From a virus: 30,501 bases of DNA. Location: positions 1 through 30,501 of the IMG/VR virus record IMGVR_UViG_3300050118_000016; one strand, 5' to 3'. This document shows, one piece after another, positions 22,966 through 30,439 of this stretch (position 1 is the first letter of the stretch; each line of letters starts with the position of its first letter). A program made the translations under genes and the position numbers. Below the pieces are notes generated by a model. It was given only the letters and a program-made list of their open reading frames with translations, did no database searches and was not told the DNA's origin.

Positions 22966-23364
22966 TTAGGTCACCAACTGAGCGATGGCGGAGGTTCCAC
23001 CTTGAAGCGAGCTGGTCGGGATGGAGAATGTTGCTCCGAGGTTCCCGATGTTGGTTACCGCCGGGCCAACCGGGCCGAGGGTGGGGTCCGTGGTGAGCAG
23101 CTTGTTGGTCTCTGCGTTGAGCAGGATCATGGCCTTGATGCCGGCGTATGCTGTCGTCAACTGAGCTGGGTTGCCGGCGGTGTGTGTCGCAAACTGGATC
23201 TTGGCGTCCTTGATCCCATGGAAGTTCTGGCTGAGATCGGACAGCATGGAGTCGTGACCCAGAGACTGAAGATTGGGCCACTTGGTCAACTTCGAGATGA
23301 CGGACACGTTCAGAGGCGTATTGAACTGGTTGAAGTACCCTCCGAGATTTGAGAGAACGTCCAT
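22966..23364 (-). CDS. Small uncharacterised protein, 132 residues, after the terminase gene
   Basis: The protein has an N-terminal NLGGYFNQFNTPLNVSVISKL, a region KDAKIQFATHTAGNPAQLTTAYAGIKAMILL that should be a long helix and a low-complexity Gly/Pro/Thr-rich end. No recognised family. It begins 6 bases after the terminase stop, with AGGA four bases before the ATG at 23364, and ends 3 bases before the 518-residue gene, so the two are probably made together and may act together. Confidence 0.5.
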   Translation of the reverse strand: MDVLSNLGGYFNQFNTPLNVSVISKLTKWPNLQSLGHDSMLSDLSQNFHGIKDAKIQFATHTAGNPAQLTTAYAGIKAMILLNAETNKLLTTDPTLGPVGPAVTNIGNLGATFSIPTSSLQGGTSAIAQLVT

Positions 23365-23370
23365 AGAGTC

Positions 23371-25503
23371 CTAGAGGCCGCGGCGACCGCCGCCACGTGG
23401 ACTGACGAAGGACATCGGGCCATTTCTTCCAAGGTCGTACGACTGGCTACGCCCGGTCTTTTCCGTCCGGAACGTGGCAGTTCTTGATCCCCGGCTGAAT
23501 CCGCCACCGCCAGACCTCAGTCCAGAAGCAGCACCAGCATGTGTCTTGGCTGGGGCGACGAGGGCGCTATCGCGTCCTGCGAATACCGTGTTCCACTCGT
23601 CTTCCTTGTCAGGTTCGGATACACGGGAAGGTGTCGCGGTCTGCATCATGCGAGCGCGCGCGGCTGCGATCTTTCCTGCCAGCCCTGTTCCAAACGATGA
23701 CACAGTAGCGAGTTGTGCCAAACGGTGATGCGCGGCGGCGTCAAAGAACAGCCCCCATGCCAACTCAATGCCCAGCATGGAAAGGATCCAGGCGTCGAGG
23801 TCGTGGTCACCTTCGGTCTTGGCCTCATAACTCTGGGCCTGCCCGTTGGCGGAGTAGGTCTTGACCCTGAAGTCTCGCATCTGGGCCTCGAGCCGCTCAT
23901 CCTCACTCGAGAACACGACCTTGAGCTGCTCCATGGCGATCTGGCAGCCTTCCACCATGAATGGTTTCGTCTGCCGTTCCAGCTCGCTGTCCGCCAGGTA
24001 GGGGGAGTTCGGGTCGCGCTTGGGAACAAGCGCGTTTGTCTTGAGGTTCTCCTTGGAGCCGACGAACTTCGCGCGCAGGAGCTTGATGTCGTCCTCGCGG
24101 AACTCCAAAGGAGGGTTGACTCCCATCTTGCGCAGCAGTTCGTCCTGAGCGAAGCCGAACCCCTTGTCGCAGTAGATGTAGTCGCAGTGGAAGACGCGAT
24201 TCAGCAGCTTGATGTGAGTCAGGCTGATGGTGGTAGTCGAGGTTTCGGAGTCGATCGTCTCCTTATAGACACAGCGGCGGACCTTGGTCGTATGGTTGAA
24301 CTCGGTGATCCGGATGCGAGTCCCGGTCCCTTTTCCGTTCCAGTCGCAGCCGAGCACATATCCCATCGCTGGGTTGTAGGCGCAGTCGTTCCAGTTGATG
24401 GTCTTCACTTCCATCTCATCGGGGGTGTAGACCACCTGCGCGTAGTCGTAGTGCTTCTTCGCGTTGTCGACCGTCAGGCCCTTGAAGACGCCCTGTTCCA
24501 GGTCGCCAAAGAGCGCCATGTACTCGTGGTTGTAGCGATCCTCGGTCTTCGCTTCCTTGCGGAGCGTGGCTTCCTCTTCCGGTCCCCAGTTCAACTTCAT
24601 GGTCACCGGGATGTAGAACTCTTTGTATTCAGGCAGCTGCGTACACATCTGCCAGTACATCGAGCGGGCTCCGGTGGGAGTCGACGATCCATGGAACTCG
24701 GAGTACGCGAACCGGCGGAGAAGCGCCATGACCGCGTCGTAGTCGGCCTCAGCAAGGTAATCCTGTTCGTCGAGGCGCACGCGGTGCGGTGACTGACCTC
24801 GAATGGCTACGGCGCCGCGGCCGGCTTTCGATCCGGCGGTGAAGATGCTGATCGTCGCTCCGTTGTAGAGCTTGAACATGAAGTAAGGCGCCTGGATGGA
24901 TCGCTTCAGGGCGCCCTTCAACATCGGGGAGTTTTCGAACTGCTTATTGATCTCTTCGTACCAGAGTTGCGCCTGGGCCTTGGCTGGGCAGAGCACCAGG
25001 ATCTTGTAGTTTTTGTTGTTGTAGGCCTTGTGGAGTTCGGTTCCGATCGCCAGGGTGGTCTTGCCCATACCTCGACCCATGCGGTCGACCTGGTACTGGG
25101 CCGTGCATTTCAGGACTGGTCGTTGGAATGGTCTGGTCTCAGCAGAATAGGGATGGTAGTTTCCATCCTCATCTGAGATGACGATGTAGCTCTCCATCCA
25201 AGTCTCGACGTCGAGGAACTCGGCAGCCTCGAGCATGGACATGCCGGTGCCGTCGGCATACGCGGCGTAGTCGACCTCGTCGTGGATTCCTTGGCAGTTG
25301 GGTTGGAATGCCCGGTCTGGGTACTTCTTCTTGTAGGTCGCCTGGCATGCGACACAATCCGGGTTCTGAAGCCGGCGGTAGAGACCTGGACTGGCATCCT
25401 CCCCAGAAGGCAAGGTGTTGCGCGCGACCATCTTCGCGAAGAAGGGGTCCCGCTTCATGGCGTCGGCAGAGCGTAGCTCCGACAGGGGGACGAAGTTGGA
25501 CAT
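23371..25503 (-). CDS. terL: Terminase large subunit, 710 residues
   Basis: The ATPase has Walker A MGRGMGKTT (142-150) and Walker B VRLDEQD (242-248, D245/E246), with GSSTPTG near 272 as the likely coupling motif. The nuclease half has acidic residues in the expected order: GCDWNGKG (D387), IYCDKGFG (D446) and GDHDLDAWIL (566-570). Ahead of the ATPase is a Cys cluster (C50, C53, C70, then H74) that may bind zinc. The C-terminal ~100 residues are Ala/Ser/Gly/Arg-rich (GGGGFSRGSRT). It packages DNA into the prohead through the portal. No small terminase subunit is recognised nearby. The ATG at 25503 has a pyrimidine-rich upstream sequence without a Shine-Dalgarno signal, which is unusual for such a gene. 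Confidence 0.9.
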   Translation of the reverse strand: MSNFVPLSELRSADAMKRDPFFAKMVARNTLPSGEDASPGLYRRLQNPDCVACQATYKKKYPDRAFQPNCQGIHDEVDYAAYADGTGMSMLEAAEFLDVETWMESYIVISDEDGNYHPYSAETRPFQRPVLKCTAQYQVDRMGRGMGKTTLAIGTELHKAYNNKNYKILVLCPAKAQAQLWYEEINKQFENSPMLKGALKRSIQAPYFMFKLYNGATISIFTAGSKAGRGAVAIRGQSPHRVRLDEQDYLAEADYDAVMALLRRFAYSEFHGSSTPTGARSMYWQMCTQLPEYKEFYIPVTMKLNWGPEEEATLRKEAKTEDRYNHEYMALFGDLEQGVFKGLTVDNAKKHYDYAQVVYTPDEMEVKTINWNDCAYNPAMGYVLGCDWNGKGTGTRIRITEFNHTTKVRRCVYKETIDSETSTTTISLTHIKLLNRVFHCDYIYCDKGFGFAQDELLRKMGVNPPLEFREDDIKLLRAKFVGSKENLKTNALVPKRDPNSPYLADSELERQTKPFMVEGCQIAMEQLKVVFSSEDERLEAQMRDFRVKTYSANGQAQSYEAKTEGDHDLDAWILSMLGIELAWGLFFDAAAHHRLAQLATVSSFGTGLAGKIAAARARMMQTATPSRVSEPDKEDEWNTVFAGRDSALVAPAKTHAGAASGLRSGGGGFSRGSRTATFRTEKTGRSQSYDLGRNGPMSFVSPRGGGRRGL

Positions 25504-25530
25504 AGGTGGGGGGAAGTGCGGGGAGGCGGC

Positions 25531-25547
25531 GCGCGCGGGGCGCGCAC
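25531..25547 (-). promoter_or_regulatory. GC hairpin upstream of the terminase gene
   Basis: GCGCGC (25531-25536) and GCGCGC (25540-25545) can pair around a 3-base loop in the 49-base gap ahead of the terminase ATG. No T-run follows on the minus strand. With the missing Shine-Dalgarno signal it may modulate terminase translation. It could equally reflect the alternating GC runs common in this part of the window. Confidence 0.3.
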
Positions 25548-25552
25548 CTGGT

Positions 25553-26128
25553 TTAGTGGCCCTGGATAGTGACGGAGACGGTGGCGCCGCCGGTGATGTT
25601 CAAGACCTCGATCTGTATCGGTGCACCCATCAGAGCAATTCCGTCGACAGTCCCGCCAACGAATAGGCCGGTGCTGAAACGGTTGATCCCGGTGTACGAC
25701 TTGATCAGGACGTTTCCATTCACAGGGTCGACCTGGTAGATGTTCAGGGCGCAGGTATCGGTGAAGTCGCTGATGGCTACAGCGATGTCGATCCGGTTGA
25801 CACCCATATTGATCGTGGCCGAGGTGGTGTTTGCGGTGACGTTTGCGATCGGCTGAGACTTCGGGCTGGCATAAGTGACATCGAGGTCACTGACGTTGAA
25901 GCCAGGATTGAAACCGAAGGCCGGCGCGTCGCTGTCGAAGCGAAAGGGCTTCACGTTCGGTACGACCGGGAGCTGCGAAGGGAAGTCGAGATCCATCCAC
26001 GGGGATGTTGGGTTCTGTGGCGTCTCGACCTGGTAGGGCTCTTCAACCAGGGGAGTCTGGAGAACAAAGGACGGCGCCAGCAGGCGCGGAGCGGGATTGA
26101 TCGGGGTGGGTGGTGTGAGACCGGGCAT
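25553..26128 (-). CDS. Proline-rich, beta-rich protein, 191 residues, ahead of the terminase gene
   Basis: The first ~75 residues are Pro-rich and probably extended (PGLTPPTPINPAPRLLAPS). The rest is beta-strand-like: NVTANTTSATINMGVNRIDIAVAI, then CALNIYQVDPVNGNVLIKSYTG and a closing VSVTIQGH. It may be a small virion surface or adaptor protein. AGGAG lies seven bases before the ATG at 26128. No family is recognised. It is between the glycine-zipper genes and the terminase. Confidence 0.5.
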   Translation of the reverse strand: MPGLTPPTPINPAPRLLAPSFVLQTPLVEEPYQVETPQNPTSPWMDLDFPSQLPVVPNVKPFRFDSDAPAFGFNPGFNVSDLDVTYASPKSQPIANVTANTTSATINMGVNRIDIAVAISDFTDTCALNIYQVDPVNGNVLIKSYTGINRFSTGLFVGGTVDGIALMGAPIQIEVLNITGGATVSVTIQGH

Positions 26129-26149
26129 TGGGGTACTCCTGAATGGCTG

Positions 26150-26647
26150 TTATCGGTGATAAATCTCGGCCTCGCTGCCCAACCAACGGCGGGAAGCGAC
26201 CATAGTTCCGTTCATCTGTTGAATGGCGGCGTCGCGCGCGGCGCGCGCGGAGAGGGAATCCTCAAAGCGGCCTCCCATTTCCAGACGTCCAACACGACGT
26301 CCTACATCTGAGAGAGCTCTGAATCCTCTGCCGGCAAAGCTGTCGAACTGTGCGTTCGGATAGAATGCTGCCGCGGTGGCGACTACGCCGGCGGCGATCG
26401 GGCCCAGTCCTGGAATCATCATGAGTCCGGAGGTAAGTGCGGCCGCGGATACTGTCCTGGTGACCAGGGCTACTCCATGACCGGCAAGGGTGGGTAGCTT
26501 ATCGCCGCGCTTCTGGTTCTGAACGTCGTTGGCGGCGAAGGCCAGTCCAGCAAGTGAGCCGGCTGCGCCGATCGTAAGAGGAGCCCAGAACCCGAGGCGG
26601 CGCGCGCCGCGCGCGAAGACGCCGATATCCTCTGCTGGTGTGCTCAT
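26150..26647 (-). CDS. Small hydrophobic Gly/Ala-rich protein, 165 residues
   Basis: Two hydrophobic segments are visible: APLTIGAAGSLAGLAFAAN (about 22-40) and SAAALTSGLMMIPGLGPIAAGVVATAAAF (about 67-95), both with small-residue spacing (GxxxG-type) suggesting packed membrane helices. The C-terminal ~60 residues are basic and polar (RALSDVGRRVGRLEMGG, SARAARDAAIQQM). AGGA is about eight bases before the ATG at 26647. It belongs to the cluster of four such proteins here. Membrane action, for instance in DNA entry or host exclusion, or an internal virion role are possible. Confidence 0.5.
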   Translation of the reverse strand: MSTPAEDIGVFARGARRLGFWAPLTIGAAGSLAGLAFAANDVQNQKRGDKLPTLAGHGVALVTRTVSAAALTSGLMMIPGLGPIAAGVVATAAAFYPNAQFDSFAGRGFRALSDVGRRVGRLEMGGRFEDSLSARAARDAAIQQMNGTMVASRRWLGSEAEIYHR

Positions 26648-26661
26648 GGCTCATATCCTGT

Positions 26662-27321
26662 CTATCCGCGCCGTTTACGATGCAATCCCAGGACGACATC
26701 GCCGGTGGCATTCATCGAGGCCGATCTGCGGCGGACCGGCGCATCAGAGTATGTGGTCTCACCTGAGTCGCTGCTCGAGCTGTATGAAGAGGTGGCAGGA
26801 CTTCCTGCGAGAGCATGTGCACCCATCGCGACCGCCAGGGTTCCAAGAATGGCGACTCCGGCTACTCCCGCCTTCATTCCAGTTGCTCCAAACTTAGTGG
26901 CACTGATGGCCTTGTGTGCCTGCACGGCAGCCATGGTTACCCGGGCTGCTCCGCCGACTCCGGCTCCAATCGCGGCACCCTTAGCTGCCCCGGAGACTGA
27001 ATCATCCGAGGCGTAGGCTCCAATGCCGGCTCCGATGGCTGCGCCGCCGCCGACAAACATGCCAGTCTTGGTCGTCAGACCTTTCCCGAGTGTCTTCGTG
27101 CCATTGACGACAGCAAACTTGGCGGTAGGTTTGAACACGCCGGCCTTGTACATTCCAGCACCGGTGAGGGCGGCGGCCGTAGCAACACCAGCTCCAAACT
27201 GGCCAAGGGCCGATGTCTCACCTGGTTCTGCATCCTCGGGAGAGTGGCTGACACCAAAGTACGCGCCGCCGGCGGCGGCGGCGGCAAGCGCGCCGAAAGC
27301 TACTTTGTTTTGGAGGAGCAA
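26662..27321 (-). CDS. Glycine-zipper-type membrane protein, 219 residues, TTG start
   Basis: Several glycine-zipper stretches are clear: FGALAAAAAGGAYFGV (9-24), QFGAGVATAAALTGAGMYKAGVF, FVGGGAAIGAGIGAYAS and GAAKGAAIGAGVGGAARVTMAAV. Runs with Gly every fourth residue are the signature of glycine-zipper domains, which form tightly packed membrane helices or pores. The C-terminus is Ser-rich then basic (VLGLHRKRRG). I take a TTG at 27321 as the start, with AGGA six bases upstream. It is the largest of the four glycine-rich genes and probably acts with the others. Confidence 0.55.
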   Translation of the reverse strand: MLLQNKVAFGALAAAAAGGAYFGVSHSPEDAEPGETSALGQFGAGVATAAALTGAGMYKAGVFKPTAKFAVVNGTKTLGKGLTTKTGMFVGGGAAIGAGIGAYASDDSVSGAAKGAAIGAGVGGAARVTMAAVQAHKAISATKFGATGMKAGVAGVAILGTLAVAMGAHALAGSPATSSYSSSSDSGETTYSDAPVRRRSASMNATGDVVLGLHRKRRG

Positions 27322-27329
27322 CGTTGATC

Positions 27330-27731
27330 CTATCGGTGGAATCTGGACATCATGTTGCGCACCGCGTTGATGCCTCGTGTTACTCCTGAACCTGCGCGCG
27401 ATATGTCAGAGCTGAGGCCAGCAGAGATGTTTGGATTCATGGTGATACGTTTGGCTGCATCGCTGAGGACACTGCCTGCGGCTGCCACCCTTCGGCCCGC
27501 TTGACTCTCACCTCGGGCCCAGTTCGCTCCGGCCCGCAGTCCGCCCCACGCGCGCTTGGCGTTGCCGGCAAAGGCATGCGCGCCGCCGCCGACGACGGCA
27601 CCAGTAACGCCGCCGGCTACGGCGCCGGCAGTTCGATGGTCACGTCCGGCCAGGGCAGCGCCAGCTCCAGCGCCGACGCCAGCATAGGCACCGACTGCTG
27701 CACGTCCGAGAGGTTGACTGAAAATGCTCAT
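27330..27731 (-). CDS. Glycine-zipper small protein, paralog A, 133 residues
   Basis: The N-terminus reads MSIFSQPLGRAAVGAYAG, followed by AALAGRDHRTAGAVAGGVTGAVVGGGAH with Gly spaced as in a glycine zipper, then a basic helical region (AGNAKRAWGGLRAGANW) and a C-terminus ending in RNMMSRFHR. The protein upstream has the same layout and the same DHRTxGAV core, so the two arose by tandem duplication. AAGGAG precedes the ATG at 27731 by eight bases. Confidence 0.55.
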   Translation of the reverse strand: MSIFSQPLGRAAVGAYAGVGAGAGAALAGRDHRTAGAVAGGVTGAVVGGGAHAFAGNAKRAWGGLRAGANWARGESQAGRRVAAAGSVLSDAAKRITMNPNISAGLSSDISRAGSGVTRGINAVRNMMSRFHR

Positions 27732-27743
27732 ACTTAGGACTCC

Positions 27744-28139
27744 TTATCCTCTGCGGCGCATCATCCCGAAGATTGCGCCAAATCCATTCCGGATTTCGTC
27801 TGTAACGTTCGGGTTCGCAACCAGGTTGGATCCAGCACCCTTCAAAGCCTGAATGGTTCTTTCAACTTGTCCGCCAGATCCGCGGAACGTTTTTCCCGCT
27901 CTGGCCCACGGTATGGCCCGCTTCGCGCCGGCCACTGTATCCGCCAGGTTATGACCATAAGCGTGATATGCAGAGAGACCCATGCCAGCTACGTTGCCAA
28001 CGGTCGATCCGACTACAGCTCCAGAGGTGCGATGGTCTTTTCCGGCCATAGCCGCGCCGACGCCCGCACCAACAGCGGTGCCACCCCAGTTATAGAGCCC
28101 CATCCGTCCTTGTCCCATGGGTCTGCTGAACACGCTCAT
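27744..28139 (-). CDS. Glycine-zipper small protein, paralog B, 131 residues
   Basis: The N-terminus MSVFSRPMGQGRMGLYNWGG, a zipper (TAVGAGVGAAMAGKDHRTSGAV and GSTVGNVAGMG) and a basic helical C-terminus ending in GMMRRRG mirror the next gene downstream (paralog A). The core AGxDHRTxGAVxG is the most conserved part. AGGAG lies ten bases before the ATG at 28139, and a candidate promoter is 25 bases upstream, so this is probably the first gene of its transcription unit. A role in the membrane or in the virion interior is inference. Confidence 0.55.
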   Translation of the reverse strand: MSVFSRPMGQGRMGLYNWGGTAVGAGVGAAMAGKDHRTSGAVVGSTVGNVAGMGLSAYHAYGHNLADTVAGAKRAIPWARAGKTFRGSGGQVERTIQALKGAGSNLVANPNVTDEIRNGFGAIFGMMRRRG

Positions 28140-28163
28140 GCGCGAGACACTCCTAGAGGTTTC

Positions 28164-28173
28164 TTAGTATAGG
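28164..28173 (-). promoter_or_regulatory. CCTATACTAA motif, candidate promoter of the glycine-zipper/terminase unit
   Basis: The minus-strand core CCTATACTAA lies in the 43-base gap ahead of the ATG at 28139. With the flanking bases it shares 14 bases exactly with the site at 7037 (28164-28177). The short leader still contains AGGAG. It would start a unit running through the glycine-zipper genes, terminase and portal. Confidence 0.6.
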
Positions 28174-28182
28174 AAGATGGGG

Positions 28183-28383
28183 CTAGACGCTTGAATAACG
28201 ACGAGAACCACCGGCTCGGCCCTGGTTCAGGCCAGCTACGGCGGCATTACCTTCGCTCATTCGCTTGAGGATCTTGGCGGGATGGTCCAGAGAGGGAAAC
28301 TTGCGTCTGGGTTGTGGGTTCTGGCTTTCGTCAAAGTCAACTGCGCGTCCAAGCCTGATCGAATTGGTGGCGGAGAGGAGCAT
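28183..28383 (-). CDS. Small basic protein, 66 residues, unrecognised
   Basis: I start at the ATG at 28383, which follows the acetyltransferase stop by two bases (TAG then CC then ATG). The peptide is polar and basic: MLLSATNSIRLGRAVDFDES, then a Pro/Arg stretch and GLNQGRAGGSRRYSSV at the end. A longer open frame upstream overlaps the acetyltransferase gene and is Arg-rich, so it is likely a shadow. No family. Probably coupled to the preceding gene. Confidence 0.45.
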   Translation of the reverse strand: MLLSATNSIRLGRAVDFDESQNPQPRRKFPSLDHPAKILKRMSEGNAAVAGLNQGRAGGSRRYSSV

Positions 28384-28385
28384 GG

Positions 28386-28805
28386 CTAGAGGATGAACTC
28401 GGAGCAGATGTACTTGATCACCCGACCGACCTTCTCGTTGAATCCGAGGATGGCGGCGTTGCCGCCCTTGTGGTAGCCGATGATCTTCTTCAGCTCCCGC
28501 TCGCGGCCTTCTTCCACGAGCCGGTTCCACAGAATTCCGTAGTACCCGCGACCGCGGTATGACTTGAGCACGTATCCCATGTTGACGGTGAACGCGCCCT
28601 CGCCGGACTTGAAGAAGGAGAGAACGGCTACGACGGCCTTGCGTCGGTTGAGGACGTAGAAGGCTTCCTCGTCTCCGGACGCCGGACAGTCGCAGGCTTC
28701 GATATTCCCGGCCTGGCGCAAGCTCACATACGCATCAATCACGAAGGGAAGTACCGGCGTTCCCTGAATCTTCGGGACGTACGAGATCTTGACTGAGGGC
28801 GCCAT
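28386..28805 (-). CDS. GNAT-type N-acetyltransferase, 139 residues
   Basis: I start at the ATG at 28805 (MAPSVKISYVP), with AGGAG four bases upstream; longer frames begin inside the previous gene. The core has the GNAT acetyl-CoA loop: strand VNMGYVLKSYRGRGYYGILWNRLVEEG, where R-G-R-G fits the 'R/Q-x-x-G-x-G/A' pattern apart from Tyr in place of the last Gly/Ala. The region after it (KIIGYHKGGNAAILGFNEKVG) matches the typical 'N-x-x-A-x-x-x-Y/F-x-K-x-G' end. It would transfer an acetyl group from acetyl-CoA to an unknown target. It lies between a phosphoesterase and structural genes. Confidence 0.72.
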   Translation of the reverse strand: MAPSVKISYVPKIQGTPVLPFVIDAYVSLRQAGNIEACDCPASGDEEAFYVLNRRKAVVAVLSFFKSGEGAFTVNMGYVLKSYRGRGYYGILWNRLVEEGRERELKKIIGYHKGGNAAILGFNEKVGRVIKYICSEFIL

Positions 28806-28812
28806 GGTGCTC

Positions 28813-30435
28813 CTATGCGGCGGACTGGTTGTATCGGTTGGCTGGGATGCAGTCTGGCGCCGGCAGGCCGTCAACTGCGGGACAGAGGATGGTGTTCACG
28901 ACTCCATAGTCACGGTCGATGATGTAGCCGGAGAGCCCGGCCATCCCGAGAAAGCCGCTCTCCACATGCCAGCGATCTGGGCCGCTAAGAGCCGGCATCT
29001 GGTAGCGGGTCCCGCCGACCAGGTTCTCGGCTGCCAGGGAATGGAGGTGTCCTGTGAACCAGTACTTGTACATCGCTCCGCCGAAGTCGGCGCGCGCTTC
29101 GACCCCCATCGTGGCCATCAGGTTGATTGGCTTGATCAGGTGGCCGTGGGTCATGCCGAGCAGCGAGTTCCCGTACCGCACATATGACCGCATGCGGGCT
29201 GTCATCTGAACGGTCACATCGGCCGCGCTCGCGAACTGGATGTTCAGCATCTTCATCACCATGTAGGCGCTGAAGGTGTTATGGTTGCCGGCGGAGAGAA
29301 CGATCCGCACCGGGGAGATCGAGCGCAGGCGTTGGATCTCGCGCACCTGGATCTCGTAGAACTCGTCAATCATCTGCCGGCCAGTGGCATTGACGTCCAT
29401 CGGCGTTCCAGCAGAAGTTTCTGGCCGCGACCCGTCGACATGAAGATCGTCGTTGCCGACGACGTAGATGATCTCCTCCGGCCGGCCGAAGATCTGAATC
29501 TCAGACATCATGGCCTCGGTTGTGCGAGCCAGGCGGTTGTCGGCAACGGCACGGTCGAATACCTCTCCGGTTTCACCGATCCATCCCTGTTTTCCATAGT
29601 GCAGCTCGCCCGACGATGTCAGGGCGGCGAAGCGCCGCGTCGACCGCGGGATGAGGATCATCGGCGGCGGTTGAAGTAGTGGAGCGATCTCCGCGAGGCG
29701 TTCGATGATCGGCTCGACGATGAAATGCTCGAGGTTGCGGAACCGCTCAGCATCGCGCTGAGTGTCCTTCCAGTTGCGCTTGTTCATCTGCTGATCGAGT
29801 TGCGATCGGCGCATCTGGACAGCGTCTTCAACCAGCGTTGAAGTCTCTTTCGAGAGGATCTCTTCATCCGTGAACGCATCGGAATCGTGCGTCCATCCCA
29901 GGATGGTCTTGATCTCGTAGAAGTGATCCCTACGCATCTCGAAGGACCGTGCGATCTCATTGATCGTCGAAGCGTCTCCCATGCGGGAGTAAGCGCGCTT
30001 CATGGCGCGAATAGTGGATCCCTGAAGGACCTGTTTCTTGCTCGAGGTCCGCATAAAGAAGGTGTAGGTGTCGAGATCCCCGTTGTAGACATAGCGCTCG
30101 CCTTCATGCCACGTACCTGGTTGCTCCGGGCCTGGGTCTTCGAATGGTTCCTCGGCGGCCGCGGCGGGCGCGTCATCGATGGCAAACTCTGCGGCAACAT
30201 CGTCGTCGCTGAGGTCGTGATCGTCGGGAAGGGAATTCAGCACCTCGGCAACTCGAGGAGCTTCACTCTGAGCCACATTGGCTGCGCCCTGTCCCTGCAC
30301 GCCGCGGAGATGTCGGCGAACTGTTCCATGATAGACGCCGTATCTTGCGGCTACTTCCCGGATGCCGGCTGCCCGATCTTCAGCAGCTTCTACCTCTGCC
30401 AGCAGCAATTCGCGCGACGGAAGCTTTCCAGACAA
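28813..30435 (-). CDS. Metallophosphoesterase with N-terminal helix-turn-helix, 540 residues
   Basis: The C-terminal half (~265-510) has calcineurin-like phosphoesterase motifs in order: SGELHYGK (274-281, usual D-x-H read here as E-L-H), VVGNDDLHVDG (325-335), SAGNHN (381-386), THGH (429-432) and TGHLH (461-465). The N-terminus (about 22-45) reads like a helix-turn-helix (IREVAARYGVYHGTVRRHLRG); a second one may lie near 156-181. Residues 50-115 are acidic linker. Such HTH-phosphoesterase proteins occur in large phages; possible roles are nucleic acid processing or signal turnover. The start is a TTG at 30435 with a weak upstream signal; a CTG at 30462 in frame has GGAAAGG at seven bases and would add nine residues. 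Confidence 0.75.
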   Translation of the reverse strand: MSGKLPSRELLLAEVEAAEDRAAGIREVAARYGVYHGTVRRHLRGVQGQGAANVAQSEAPRVAEVLNSLPDDHDLSDDDVAAEFAIDDAPAAAAEEPFEDPGPEQPGTWHEGERYVYNGDLDTYTFFMRTSSKKQVLQGSTIRAMKRAYSRMGDASTINEIARSFEMRRDHFYEIKTILGWTHDSDAFTDEEILSKETSTLVEDAVQMRRSQLDQQMNKRNWKDTQRDAERFRNLEHFIVEPIIERLAEIAPLLQPPPMILIPRSTRRFAALTSSGELHYGKQGWIGETGEVFDRAVADNRLARTTEAMMSEIQIFGRPEEIIYVVGNDDLHVDGSRPETSAGTPMDVNATGRQMIDEFYEIQVREIQRLRSISPVRIVLSAGNHNTFSAYMVMKMLNIQFASAADVTVQMTARMRSYVRYGNSLLGMTHGHLIKPINLMATMGVEARADFGGAMYKYWFTGHLHSLAAENLVGGTRYQMPALSGPDRWHVESGFLGMAGLSGYIIDRDYGVVNTILCPAVDGLPAPDCIPANRYNQSAA

Positions 30436-30439
30436 GGGC

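Noticed and set aside
23713-24792. Plus-strand open frame of 359 codons opposite the terminase
   Set aside because: It is antisense to conserved Walker and nuclease motifs, and the amino acid mix is typical of a reverse-complement shadow.
26231-26620. Alternating GCGCGC runs at 26233-26249 and 26599-26617
   Set aside because: Both are inside a coding gene and encode Ala/Arg-rich segments, so codon usage explains them better than a structural DNA element.
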